This document shows, in pieces, positions 43,926-56,020 of a stretch of 64,000 bases of DNA (position 1 is the stretch's first letter; each line of letters starts with the position of its first letter). Where the stretch lies: contig CM040424.1 of the NCBI GenBank assembly GCA_022702705.1, positions 143,163,165 to 143,227,164 on the forward strand. The letters run 5' to 3'. Source of the stretch: Papilionanthe hookeriana x Papilionanthe teres (lineage: Eukaryota > Streptophyta > Magnoliopsida > Asparagales > Orchidaceae). Under the pieces are notes generated by a model. It was not told the origin of the DNA, searched no databases, and saw only the letters and a program-made list of their open reading frames with translations. Position numbers and translations under genes: made by a program.

Positions 43926-46184
43926 TGTTGACCTCCATTTTGATGAGGTATTCTCTTCTTCTTAGTACTTAGGATCTAGCCTTAGGCTTTTCCTTTGACT
44001 GTCTTAGAGGACTAGAATTGGGACCCATCACTTAGAAATTTAAACCACTTCTTAACTCCTTGCAAACTCTACAAACTTGACTATAGACCCCTAATCACCT
44101 AGAGGGTTGAAATCAAATGTGGAAGTTTAAAGGATGAGTTCCTATAAGACTCTTTGGCCTTAGGAGCCGCTTCGGGTGGCCCAGTCCAGTGAGGGCTGAC
44201 TTACACACACACTACACTTTCACACACCTCCTAAAACCACACCCATACCTAACTTGACCTCCTAACTCATGTAGGTGATTCACATGGATGGTCCTTAACC
44301 CCTAAGCCCATGGCTAAGAGGGTTAGGAACAACATAGTGGATGCCTCAAATGAGTCCCTTCATGGCTCATGTGGGCTTGATATGGCTTCATGGCTCAACC
44401 AAAATGATTTCATTCCACTTACATTCACCCAATCGTCGATTTTCTAAATTTTCGATTTTGACCCCGGGACCCTACACCCGCCTAGCCTACCCAAAACCCT
44501 TGAAACTACCCAAAATTTGCAAAATCACCTAAATTACCCAAAATTCCTCAAAACCAATCCTAAACATTTCTCTCCACTCAAATTGACCATCCATACCCAA
44601 AAATACCAAGAATTCCAAAAATACCTCCCAATACCCTCCAAATACCCAAAATACCCCTCTTGACCCAAATATCTAAAAATTCAGAAAATTCCCAGAAAAT
44701 TTCAAAAAATCCCAAATATTCCCAATTTCATTTTATTCAACTACACCATGGGCCAATATTGTCAATTTACCCCACTTTTGTCAAAACCCCCAATTTGACC
44801 CATTTTAACCCAAAGTGAACCCAATGTCAAGCCAAACCTACCCAATTGACCCAAATTCTGGTCCAATTCAATTCTAAACTTCAATTCAACATTCCCAATA
44901 CCAATCTAGACCAAATCCAAGTCCAATTTGATTTACATTTGGATCGATTTCACTTTTGGCCTTAAAGCCCGATTTGGACCCATGACCCAAACCTAACCCA
45001 AACTCACCCAATTCAGCCCCAATTGACCCCAAATCTTTTCTAAACCTTCCTTAACATCCCCACAAACAAAAAACTAACATGATTTTCCCAACATTTAGAC
45101 CCAAACCTCACTCAAATTCAACCCAAAGCTAAAAGGCCCAATTTTGACCTAAACCCAAACCTAACCCAAATCAGCCCAAATCCCAAAATCAAAGCCCAAC
45201 CAAAGTCAAAACCTCTTTGAAACACTCCCATAAACATTTCCCAACATTAATTTTACATCAATTTCAACCCTAGCCCAACATTGGCCCAAGTTAGCCCAAT
45301 TTGACCTATATTGGCCCATTCACCAAAGGAACCCAAATTCAACCCGATTCGAGCCTAAATCACTCCCAATTTGCTCCAAGTCACTCGTGACACATCTATG
45401 AGCTAAACCCGACAATTATTTGGCCCAAGCCTTTGCCAAAATTCCATCCTAAAATCCATTTTAAAATCCAAAAGCCCACTTCCCTAAACCATTTTAAAAG
45501 CCCATTTCCACCAAATACAAAAGCCCAAATCAAGCCTCATGCCAAATCACCCCTAAATACCAAATTTTTTTTTAAATCCATTTCCATGAAATTGACTCAA
45601 CTTTTCCAAATCCAAAGACAAGCCATGCAAGCCATGGACAAGCCACTTGAAGCCATGGAAGGCTTGACATGTGATCATGCCACTAATGGCAAAAGGAGGA
45701 GCCTCTTTTAAGCCCCCTTAAAAAGGTTTTAACCCTTTTATTGCTTCACCTTAATCCATGTTTAATCAAAATATTCATGGATGGTGACTTCTCCACCCTT
45801 TCCTAGCTGATCCATCTGATCCTCCCTCGGCCCAAATCGGCCATGGGGAGGTGAACCAAGCCCAAAAGGTGGGTTGACCCATTTGGACCCAAAATGAGCT
45901 CATCCCACATTCCTTTTCAATTCAACTCCTTTACACATGTCCATGGCCAATTGGTCGCACAAACCTCCAGCCCCGACCTCCACGACCTTGAGGGTGACCG
46001 ACCACAGCCGGCCCGGCCACCACGGCCGCCGAAACCACCGAGGCGAGAGCTCGCATGTGAGCCCGAGCTTGGAATTCTCACTGCTGTGCGCCCCATCCCA
46101 GGTGGCCATTGCAGCTGTTCTTCTCTTGCCAAGAGCGAGTCGATCCCAAGCCCTAACTCTCCACAGGAGGCCCTCCACCCTCTC

Positions 46185-46191
46185 TATTTAA
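46185..46191 (+). promoter_or_regulatory. TATA box of solo LTR S
   Basis: tctctatttaaacaccacc, 2.26 kb from the LTR start. Conserved in position with 17170-17176. Confidence 0.6.
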
Positions 46192-48759
46192 ACACCACCC
46201 CCTCTCGGCCATGGGAGGTGCTTGAACGAGACCTTGCGAAACTGCGCAAAATTGCTCCGAGATCACTCTCCATACTTAGAGCGGTTGATCCACTAGTGCC
46301 AATTTGCCACTAATCCCCACGAACATAACCCAATTTCTCGACTAAAATTCCACCCAAAACCGGGACACTTCTCCACGGTGGATCAATCCTCAAATTGATT
46401 GGTCCTACACCTTCACCGGACCAGGGAAGGAGTCCGCGAGCAAATGCCCCTCTCCGGAGCCACCCGGTTGCTCGGCCTCCGAGCTTTGTGATCGGGCTGT
46501 GGTCGAAATCCTACCTAGGCAATTCACGGACCGGGAGACTTCATCCGGAGCTTGTTGGGATCCGATCGAAGGTGACACGACCCTCGGATTGAAGCCACAC
46601 TTCTACGAGCAAAGGTATGAGCTAATTCTTCATCCCGAGCTTCTGGAGATTCTCCATTTCAAATGCTTTAATTTCAATGCATGATCAACGTATAGATGTG
46701 TTTGTCTCTTCAAGACGAATCCATAGAGCACAAGAACAAGAAAATCCGTTAAGTATTGAGTGAGTTCTTAGGGTTTTAGTGTGGACGGCTCTCGGGTGAG
46801 GATGCATGGGGACGATGAACGGATGTCGTTCATTTAATACACGCGCGGACGGACGGCTCAGATTAGGTCGGATCAACGGATGATACGCGGAAGGCGGGAC
46901 CCGGGCTGCTGACTCAAGTGGCGGCGTCGAATGGGAGCGCGCCACGCGACACTTCGGAGATGTTAAGGTTGACGCGGCGCCGACTCGGATAAATAGAAAA
47001 TTAGGGATTTTCTGATTTATTTAATTCCCTAAACTTCAAAAATGCATAACTTTGTGTAGAAAAATCAGAAAAATAAAATAAAAATACCCTCTTGCTCAGT
47101 GAACAGAGGAGAATAATGTGGAAAAGAAATCATTTAATTTCATCAAGTATTTTATTTTTAATAATTTATTTACCCTCTACATTATTTTAATTCTCCATGC
47201 ATATAGGAAATTCACCATGGCATGAGACCATAGGGCTTTTGAAGCCTCCGAATTTGGGAACATTCACGAATTTTCCAAAGTCGGAGGCCATCCTATGAGA
47301 CGTTATTGATTTTTCAAATTCATGTTGCTGTTTTAAGTATTTTAATTCCAATAATTAGCATGCTGTGAAATAAATTCTAGGAAAATTTCGTGATGTCTCT
47401 TATGACCAGAGGACCCTAGGAAAAGTAGGTTTTAAGTTAACTCATTTAAAATAACCCTAATTGGCTTAAACACTCAAAATAGCTCCTTAATTAATTAGAG
47501 CTAACCATATATCAAATTGGCTTGAAATCAATTCTCCATTGACCTTTAGGATCAGAGGAACCAACCATAAAAATTTGAAGTCAATTGGACTTGGTTAGCC
47601 CTACTAAATGGGTTGATTAAGCCATCTAACCATTTTAAATTTCAAAAATTCATAACTTTCAAAATATCTTTCAAAAACACACCAAATTGGTTTTGGAGCC
47701 TCTCTGATATCAGGGAAATTTAAGAAAATTAAAATTTCAATTTTCTAAAAAAGTTGATTTTTTGTATTATTTTAATATTTTAATAATTAAAAAATAATAA
47801 AAATCATAAAAATAATAAAATTCACCAAAATGTCACATTTTGAATTTTAATAACTTAGGAACAAACCCCATATTTTTCTTATGTCTATTTAATGAGATAT
47901 TAAATTTTAAAGCCCTAAGGTAATTTAAAAATTAAAAAAATACATTTTTTGGCATTTTCACTAAAATAATTATAATAAATCATAGAAAAATCAGAAAATT
48001 ACAAAAATTGATTCTCTGATTTCCTTGATATTAGAGAGATTTTTGAAAAATATAAATTTCATTTTTCAACCTTTATTTTATTTTTAAATTAATTAATACT
48101 CCAAAACCTAAAATAATTATAATAACAATAATATAATTCAAAAAATCACCAAAATTGGTCCAAGTGGTCCTCTGGTCATTAGGAATGTCCCATAATTTTC
48201 TTAAGGATAGAAACTTTCCTTTGGTCATGTTATTAAATTTTCCTTGGAAATCTCTATTTTCTACCAAAAATAATTACATAAATAAATTAAATACAGAAAA
48301 ATCACATTTTCTCCTCTCATGTCTTTATTGACATATGAGTGAAGTCATATAAAAATTTCAAGTTCATTTAAGCTCAATTTAGTGAGTTATGAAATTATTA
48401 AGCTTGAAGGGCAAAATGGTAATTAAAATTTTAACCTTTAATTAAAACTTTAGGTTTAATAAAATTAACAAATAAAATATTTGATCTTAATCTGATTTGG
48501 ATGATTGAAATTTAAATAATTAAAGGGTAGAAACCTATTAAATAATTTGAAGATAATTAAAATAAACCTTAATTAAATAATTGATTAATTTGGAAGAATA
48601 ATAAAATTGGAATTATTAAAATAGGGATATTATTAGGAAGAGATTAATTCTTTAATTTAAAAATCCCTAAATTAATCATCTCATTAATATTTAATTCCTA
48701 ATCAAAAATGATAATTCAAATTTAAGTTTTAAAATGTTAAAGGACTTAATCATTAAATT

Positions 48760-49140
48760 AAATTAAAAAAATATAATAAGTTAAATTACTAAACTCTTTT
48801 TAAATTTTCAATTAAATTAAAATTAAAAATAAAATTAAATTAAAGATTAAATTAAATTAAAATAAATAAATAAATTAAATTAAATTATATTAAACTAAAT
48901 TAAATTAAAAAATGTTAAATTAAATTAAATTAAATTAAATTAAAACATATTAAATTAAATTAAATTAAATTAAATTAAATTAAATTAAAATTAAATCAAA
49001 TTAAATTAAATTAAAGCAAAATAAAATCAAATTAAACTAAATTAATTTAACATCAAATCAAACTAAATTGAATTAAATTAAATTAAATTAAAATTAAAAT
49101 TAAATTAAATTAAAGTTAAATGAAATTGAATTAAGTAACA
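48760..49140. repeat. (TTAAA)n-type tract in solo LTR S
   Basis: Reverse-complement counterpart of the TTTAA tracts in the B LTRs. It is longer here. Confidence 0.85.
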
Positions 49141-51244
49141 TTACCTAAGACATAAAGAAATTAAATATAAAGCAACTTGAACACTATTCCAAATTTAAAC
49201 CCTTTAAGCGAAGTTAAACTAAATCATAAACCATTTGAACACCAATTTGCCCTCGAGAGCTTTGGTTATCATAACTCCTAAACGAACGTTAAATGAAATG
49301 CTACTTCACTTATAGGATATTCAAATGTCCTAGTTCACTGAGCAAGATAACAAAACTTGAATTCCCGGACGATTAATTCATTTGTATAATTAAATTCATT
49401 TGGACTTAAAACAATCCTAGAAATATTGAAAAGATGTTTAAGATTCTTCTTAAGCACTTCCTCGATATGATAGGGTACTTATAAGAACAATTGAACTTAA
49501 TTATTCTTTGATGAAGAAAATCGTCCTCAAACCAAAACACGAGAACCTAGACGTCATAGGAAATGACTAGCTATAGGATTAGGAACTTGGTAGAAAACCA
49601 TAACCCTTCCCTTAGCTTTACCTAGGAACTTGCTTAAATATTCTAATTGTGTTTTAAGTGCGGCTTGGGATGACGGGAAGACCCTCAGGGTACGCTTTTA
49701 TTTTATTGCAATTTACATTATTGCAATTTCTTTAATCGCATCGCAATTACTTTTCTTGCATGATAAACAACTGTTGCATGAAAACCCACACCTTTAGGAT
49801 AGTCCCTAAAACTGAAACCAAAACTAAGTTAAAATTCATTGCAAGATAAAATTCACCGCCACAACATTTCAAAATATAAAACAACTCAAAATTTAACCAC
49901 AAACAGAACACAAAACTACAATTACAACTAAATTAAAACGTCCTGTTGGATGATCGGGAATACCTCGGATGATGTAACCTACGTGTTGCTAACGAGATTT
50001 CCCACGGTCTAAATGAAAGTGTGGAACTCATTCGGTTGAGTTTAGCAAATTCATCTGGACTAAGTGAATCCGATAAAAATAACGATGTCGGAAGGATGGA
50101 ACCGTGGGATCTTAACCGGTGTCGTTATAATCAACTTTAAGATTTTTTTTAATTAAAACACAAAAAACACTTGGAAATTAAGATTTCTCTAAACCAAAAC
50201 ACTTTTCTCATCTCCTGATTTATGACTTCTAAAACTAAACTTCTTCAACAATAAGGAGCTTCGAGCGTGGTGGGCAGCACGGCCATCGTCGTCAGCAAAA
50301 CTTGAATCTACATCAGCAAAACTTTCCTAGAATTAAACAACAAAGCCATAGGATTTTGAGGTAGTTTTCTTAGTGCAACATAAATCCTCAACTTTTCTTA
50401 GGCATTTACATAATCATGTTATGCAAATTAAGCCTTAATCGGACTTAGGATTCCGAGGTAGTCGTCCGATACGACATAAACCCTCACATCTTCCAGGCTA
50501 TTTGTATGATTCTATCATATAAATATAAGTCCTAATTAATTAAAATTGGCAAGATCAAAACATTAAATAAATATTAGGACTTTCCTAAATTCAAGCCAAA
50601 CAATAGGATAGACGGGAAATTACCGAAGTTCGCTTCGAATCCGTAATTTCTCCTACCTTTCTTCCTTTGAAATCCTAAAATAAAATCTTCCAAATTTGAT
50701 CCATTCTCTATTGAAATTCCAAAATTCGATCCCTTGAAAACTTAAACCTTGAAATTCACGAGAGCGAATTGCGATTATTATCGAGAGTTTTCTTAGGTAA
50801 TTCCCGTCACTTAAGATGTAATTAACTATAGGGGCTTGCCCTTATAGGGAATTTTAAAGAACCCGGGTAATATAAACCTCGTTTAATGCTTTCATATTAA
50901 GCGGGGAATTTGTCGGCTTATAAAATTGGTTCGCAGACCAAACGGATGTCACAAACCTTTCTAGTTTATCTAATCGAAGCCCCATTATCGAAGCGGTGTG
51001 TCTATTCTTCGGGATAGATACGTGGTTTGTGGTGCGGCGCTCGTTTATGTGAACTATTTGGGATGTGAAATCGGTTTGATTTCATATCTTAAAAATTTTC
51101 AAATTTAAAATTATTTTCAAAATCAAATGCTACTTTTCAAATTATATATATTTAAACTAAATTTAAAATTTTAAAAATTCGCCGACAATTTACGTTAGGC
51201 GACCCCTTTTCAAAATAAAACACAACCTAAAAAATACGCCGACA

Positions 51245-51249
51245 GGAAC
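51245..51249. repeat. Target-site duplication of S, right copy
   Basis: ggaac directly after CCGACA; matches 43921-43925. Confidence 0.9.
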
Positions 51250-52488
51250 CTCCCGAGTAAACTGTCTCGACCACGAATGGCCCTTCCCAAGTCGGTTCAA
51301 ATTTACCACCTATCTTGCGATGTGCAAGAATATGTCTTCTGAGAACCAAAACCAAGTCATCGACTTTGAATGTCCTGGGACGGACTAATTTATCATGGGC
51401 CTGGGTCATCTTGGCCTGATACAGTTCCAAATTCTGCTATGCTGAAAGTCTTTTCCCTTCTAAGGTTTCTAACTCTTCTAGTCATAATTTGGCATTCTCT
51501 TTCGTAGTGATTTTGTTTGCAACTGCAATTCTGAGAGACGGAAGCTGTACTTCTAAGGATAGAACGGCCTCGAACCCGTACACTAAGGCGTAAGGCGTAG
51601 ACTGGGTGGACGTTCTGAAAGTCGTCCTGTAGGCCCATAAGGCTTCTAAGAACTTCTCGTGCCAATTTCTTTTGTTGTTGTCCAAGGTTTCTTTAGGATT
51701 TGGACGAGAGTTTTATTAAATGCCTCGGCCAAGCCGTTCGCTCTTGGGTAGTAGATTGTTGAATTACGCCAATCAATCCCGTGTCTTCTGACAAAATTGT
51801 TGATCTTCGTACTCTTGAATGCGGACCCGTTATCTGAGATAATTCTGCGCGGTACCCCAAAATGGTAGACGACTTGATTCTTGAAGAATTGTAGCACGTG
51901 ATGTGCTTTCACTTCTCTGAGGGGTATTGCTTCTGCCCACTTAGAAAAGTAATCTGTAGCTGCAAGAATGAAGAGATGTCCTCTTGAAGAAGGCGGCTCT
52001 ATCGAACCCACAATATCTATGCCCCAACACTCAAATGGCCACGATGCGATTGTCGGATGTAGCACATTTGGAGGTTAATGTAGAACCACTCCATGCACTT
52101 GGCACTGGTGACAACTTTTGGCAATCTTCATGCAATCAGTCATCATCGAGGGCCAGTAGTACCCTAGTCGTTTAATCTTCATTTTCATTTTTAGACCCGA
52201 CTGATGAGCGCCACAAAGTCCTGAGTGTACTACTTTAACGATTTCACGAGCCTCGGACCCGCTCAGGCATCTTAGCCACATCTGATCAAAAGACCTTCTG
52301 TATAATGTATTGTTTATTAATCCATAAGACAGAGTTCTTTTCTTGATTTGATGAGCTAAGGACTTATCATCCGGTAGGTTTTCTGTTTGCAAGAAGTCTA
52401 TTAGTGGTTGCCCCCTATCTTCTATATTTTGTGTCACTGCTGCAATTGTTTCTTCTGCTTTTTCTGCTGATTTGTGTATTATATCCAT
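51245..52488 (-). pseudogene. Integrase of element E (main part), disrupted
   Basis: Tat integrase. Zinc domain: VHSGLCGAHQSG and CHQCQVHG (HHCC). Core: FECWGIDIVG (Asp), RRIISDNGSAF (Asp) and YYPRANGLAEAFNKTL (Glu). The C-terminal part has WAYRTTFRTSTQSTPYALV, then KFEPTWEGPFVVETVYSGG, where the frame meets LTR S at 51245; the last five codons of the open frame come from the LTR. Stops after GVVLH (about 52073) and frameshifts near 51690 and 51430 inactivate it. The C-terminal codons continue at 43925. Confidence 0.9.
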
Positions 52489-52559
52489 GCCGAGCTGTGA
52501 TAGGACCTGTCATCCTTGAACTGACACTTCAAATGACTCATCCTGCAAGCAGACAAATT

Positions 52560-52977
52560 ACTTTGCAAGGCGGGCTAACGCATCGGCGAGAGCATTTTCT
52601 TTTCTAGGAATCTAATAGATTGTTACATTTGGAATCTGTTCCAACAGTTTCATGGCGTACTGAAAGTATTGCTCGAGTCATGGCTTTAGAATTCTGTATT
52701 GTCCGGCGACCAGTTGAATGATCTACTGAGAATCCTCATAGATGTTCATATCCGTTATCCCCATCTGAATGGTTAATTCCAATCCGGTTATAAGGGCTTC
52801 GTATTCTGCCTCATTGTTTGTACACGATTCTGTTGAGTGGTAGGAGTACATTAACATCCCCCGCTCCGGTGTTATAAAGATCAGTCTGATTCCTGCCTTA
52901 CCGAGCACTATCGTTTGTGATTCTTTGTCTATCTATGCTGAGGATGCTCCATTGAAGTACAGTTCTCAATGCTGATC
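52560..52977 (-). pseudogene. Second (archaeal-type) RNase H of element E
   Basis: Blocks ELYFNGASSA, ITPERGMLMYSY, NNEAEYEALITGLELTIQMG, DMNIYEDSQ and KENALADALARLA match the additional RNase H that characterises Tat-lineage elements, between the usual RNase H and integrase. Acidic residues can be traced (Asp of the first motif changed to Asn in YFNGAS; Glu in NNEAEYEAL; Asp in EDSQ). Several TGA/TAG stops interrupt it (after DDQH, SSA and EDSQ). Confidence 0.8.
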
Positions 52978-52989
52978 ATCAGGGTCTTC

Positions 52990-53352
52990 TAGGCTCATTA
53001 TCTGCTGGTCTGGCAAGTCGTCGTTGAGAGGCGATTCTGCCGGTAAAGGGTGTGCTGCAAGAAAGTCTGTCAGGACTTGTCCCTTTACGGCACGAAGAGG
53101 AACGAAAGTTATATCAAATTGTAATAGTATCATTGACCACCTGGCAAGTCTGCCGGAAAGCGTCGGTCAGGTCATAAAAAATTGCAACGGATTAAACTTC
53201 AAAATAAGGTTGACCTTATGAGAAAGCATTAATGCCTGAGCTTCTATGCAGCGAAGATCAGGGCCAAACAGTGCTTCTCAATAGGAGGATACTTTACTTC
53301 AATCGGAATTAGATGACGGCTTAAGTAGTAGAGAGCATTTTCTTTTCTCTCG
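52990..53352 (-). pseudogene. First RNase H of element E, C-terminal part
   Basis: Continues the RT-RNase H frame with ALLAQVNDERKENALYYLSR, YPPIEKHCLALIFAA, LSGRLARWSMILLQFDITFV and KGQVLTDFLAAHPLP, the Tat RNase H and its linker. Stops near 53223 and 53176. Immediately downstream of RT and upstream of the second RNase H. Confidence 0.8.
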
Positions 53353-54594
53353 TCATTGACCTGGGCTAACAGGGCTCCGAGAGAGTCGTCTAAAGGCTGC
53401 GGTATAAAGTATCGACGGTACACCCGAGGCTGGGGCTGCTAAGACAGGAGGTGTCATTAAATATTGCTTAATATCTTCGAAGGCCTGTTGACATTTGGAG
53501 TCCCAAATAAACTTGGCATCCTTCTTAACCAAAGTAGAAAAAGGCTGACACCTTCCTGACAAGATCGAGATAAAGCATCGAAGATATGCCAATTTTCATT
53601 GAAAAGACCGTAGTTGTTTCAAGGTTTTAGGAGGTGGCGTTTCTAAGATAGCTTTAATCTTCTCCGGATCGATTTCAATTCCATGATGTCGGATGACAAA
53701 TCCAAAGGATTTCCCAGAGGTGATGCCGAAGGCGCAATTCAAGGGATTCATCTTAAGGGTATATCGTCTTAATCGCTCGAAAACAATTCTCAAATCATAC
53801 AAGTGATCCTCTTTTAATTTGCTTTTGATGACCACATCATCTGTGTAGCACTCGACTTGGTTGTGAATGAGATCATTGAAAATCCTTGTCATTGCTCTTT
53901 GATAAGTTGCTCCTATGTTTTTTAATCCAAACGACATCACTGTGTAGCAGCATACCCCAATCGGCGTTCTGAAGGCTGTAAGCTTTTCATCTTCTGGTGC
54001 CATCTTTATCTGGTTGTATGTCGAAGATCCATCCATGAATGAGAAGACTTCATGTGTTGAAGCAATGTCGATCATCAATTTTGGAATTGGTTGTTCGAAT
54101 TCATCCTTTGGACATGCTTTATTTAAATCTCCGAAGTCTACGTAGATTCTGATCTGAACATTCCTCTTTCTGACTGGTACCACATTGGCTAACCAAGTTG
54201 GATATTGTTCCTCACGGACAAATTTAGCATCTATTAGTTTTTTAACTTCATCTATAACTTGTTGTTCAATCTCTACACACATTCTTCTCGGAGCTTGTCT
54301 AGTTGGAACGGCGAGTGGGATCCACTCCCTAATTTGTGAGCTCGTGACTTACGGAGCTAATCCTGGCATTTCATCATAACTCCAAGCAAAATAGTCCTTG
54401 AATTCCATCAATAGCTTGATCATCTCTTCGGAGTCTTCTTTATTGAGTAGGGAGATAACAAAGGTCGGCCTAGGCTCTTCGCTAGTACCTAAGTTAACTT
54501 CCATTAACTCGTCTATTGTAGATTTAATTTCTTCTTCAAATTCTGGCGGAGCATCTCTGGTTTGCAGATCTTCAAGATCTTCTGAGGCATCCAA
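53353..54594 (-). pseudogene. Reverse transcriptase of element E
   Basis: Blocks: FKDYFAWSYDEMPGLAP, PRRMCVEIEQQVIDEVKKLI, YPTWLANVVPV, YVDFGDLNKACPKDEFEQPI, FSFMDGSSTYNQIKM, FGLKNIGATYQRAM and VECYTDDVVIKSK (catalytic TDD). Then LNCAFGITSGKSFGFVIRHHGIEI-type, LKQLRSFQ and FSTLVKKDAKFIWDSKCQQAF leading into RNase H. Stops near 54349 and 53595 break the frame. All catalytic aspartates are visible. Confidence 0.9.
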
Positions 54595-55474
54595 GAAGTC
54601 TTCATTAGGCTCTCAAGTGACATCCATGCAAAATCCCGTATCGTCAACAGACCCTACCGTGCCGAATCCGAGACCATGTTTTGAATTGGGAGGCCGACTG
54701 GCATTATTCCATAATTTTTAAAAATGTTGTGATTGACCTTTCCTCCATCGTCAAGGTAAGACGCCAAGTTGAATTAAATTTTGAACACAGGGAGAGTACC
54801 ACTCAAAAGGCAATTCCATTAATTCAGAAGAAGTAACATCTTCAAATTGTACATCTTTTTCAGTATTGGAAGAAGAAGCACCACGGTAGAACTTGATTGG
54901 CTTAGCACCACCACCATGCACTTCCTTGACCACCATACCCTCGATCTTATTAGAATGGATCGGGGTCAGGGTCATAGTATGTACATAATGGTTAATCTTC
55001 TCGTACATTGATTTCTATTCTTCATTCTTTTCATCTTCGAGAGAGATCTTGAACTGCAGTTTCTTTTCATTTCTTGTTGCCTGCCTCTTTCTTGATTTCC
55101 TCTTCTTCGGAAGCGGGTCTCCTAATCAACGTTGATGATCGGTTTCTTACGTCCAGCTTGTTCCAATGTCTCTTCCACGACCTCACCCCGGCCTCGACCT
55201 CGGGTGCGAGTTCTGGAGAAACCTTCACCATCTCGCCGTAAGGGAGAGGTGAGTAACTGTTGGACTAGAAATTCCGGCACTTTATCGTCTTGCACTTATT
55301 TTGCTTCATTTGGTACGACGTTTCTGGAAAAGATTGTTTTCTTCGAAGGCGCGTAGTAGGCTGCATCTTCATGAATTTCGATCTCGTGTACGGAGAATGG
55401 TTGCAAGTCACCTTTGATACACTGTTCTCCTCCATCGTAATACTTTATGCACTGTGTAGAGACAACGGTACCAT
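54595..55474 (-). other. Protease-RT linker of element E, decayed
   Basis: Part of the former polyprotein. Scattered readable blocks (GRPWIHENWMVP, VRSWKRHW, KKEAGNKK) are separated by many stops. No separate gene. Confidence 0.6.
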
Positions 55475-56020
55475 CCAGTTTTCATGGATCTATGGCCGAC
55501 CGAGTAGAACGTTGAACGATGTCTCGAAATCGATTATGTGGAATTTTGCGGTTGTCTTTGCCAAATCACCGGTCTTCAATCCAAGAGGTCTTTCTCCTTT
55601 CTGATTGAACCCTCTTAATAACATCTTGTCCGCTTCGAGGTCGCGAGCATCAATTTCCAAATATGCTAACGTTCGAAGGCTCATTATGTTGATTCATGCT
55701 CTCAGATCAACCAACACCCTGGAGAACGTAAACTTTCCAATAGTGACTGAAATGTACAACGGTCGATTATCATCAGCCATTCCGAGTAGTAAATCATTGT
55801 CCGTGAAGGTAGCACCTCTCTGTTCTTTTAAAGAGCAAACCTTGTCGAAAGAATTACCGGCCATTTGAGCTAAAAAAATCTCTGGATCAAGTAGAGCCTT
55901 AATCAGAGCTTCCCTCATCTCCTTTGACAGGATCAGAGCGTCGTATATGCTTAGTTTGGCTGGTAGCTTCCTAAGATGGGCTAGCACATTATAGTCCACT
56001 TTATTACCATGTTCCTCGAT
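55475..56020 (-). pseudogene. Aspartic protease of element E, active site damaged
   Basis: The open piece 55999-55694 leads into FSRVLVDLRA, and after a TGA the frame continues INIMSLRTLAYL and FHIIDFETSFNVLLGRPWIH (the LGRPW block). The expected D-x-G-A-S-I-N is D-L-R-A-stop-I-N, so the catalytic Asp remains but the following Gly and Ser are lost. Upstream blocks (YDALILSKEMREALIKAL) are the usual Tat pre-protease segment. Confidence 0.8.

Larger units (their letters stand above)
43926..51244 (+). mobile_element. Solo Tat LTR S (7319 bp)
   Basis: A complete LTR starting TGTTGACCTCCATTTT and ending ACGCCGACA. It has the same family as the B LTRs but the opposite orientation, with no internal region, and is flanked by ggaac on both sides. 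Layout: U3 with C-rich CCCAAAAT-type repeats (about 44500-45550), TATA box at 46185, a CpG-rich zone (about 45950-46980), AT-rich R-U5 with a TTAAA tract (48760-49140) and the duplicated end motif near 51180. It formed by recombination between the two LTRs of a full element after insertion into E's integrase. The ORFs inside (for example 45433-45711 and 45894-46313) are not conserved in B's LTRs. Confidence 0.93.

Noticed and set aside
45433..46592. Several ORFs of 65-139 codons inside solo LTR S
   Set aside because: They are not conserved as open frames in the aligned B LTRs and arise from Pro/Lys-rich low-complexity and CpG-rich DNA.
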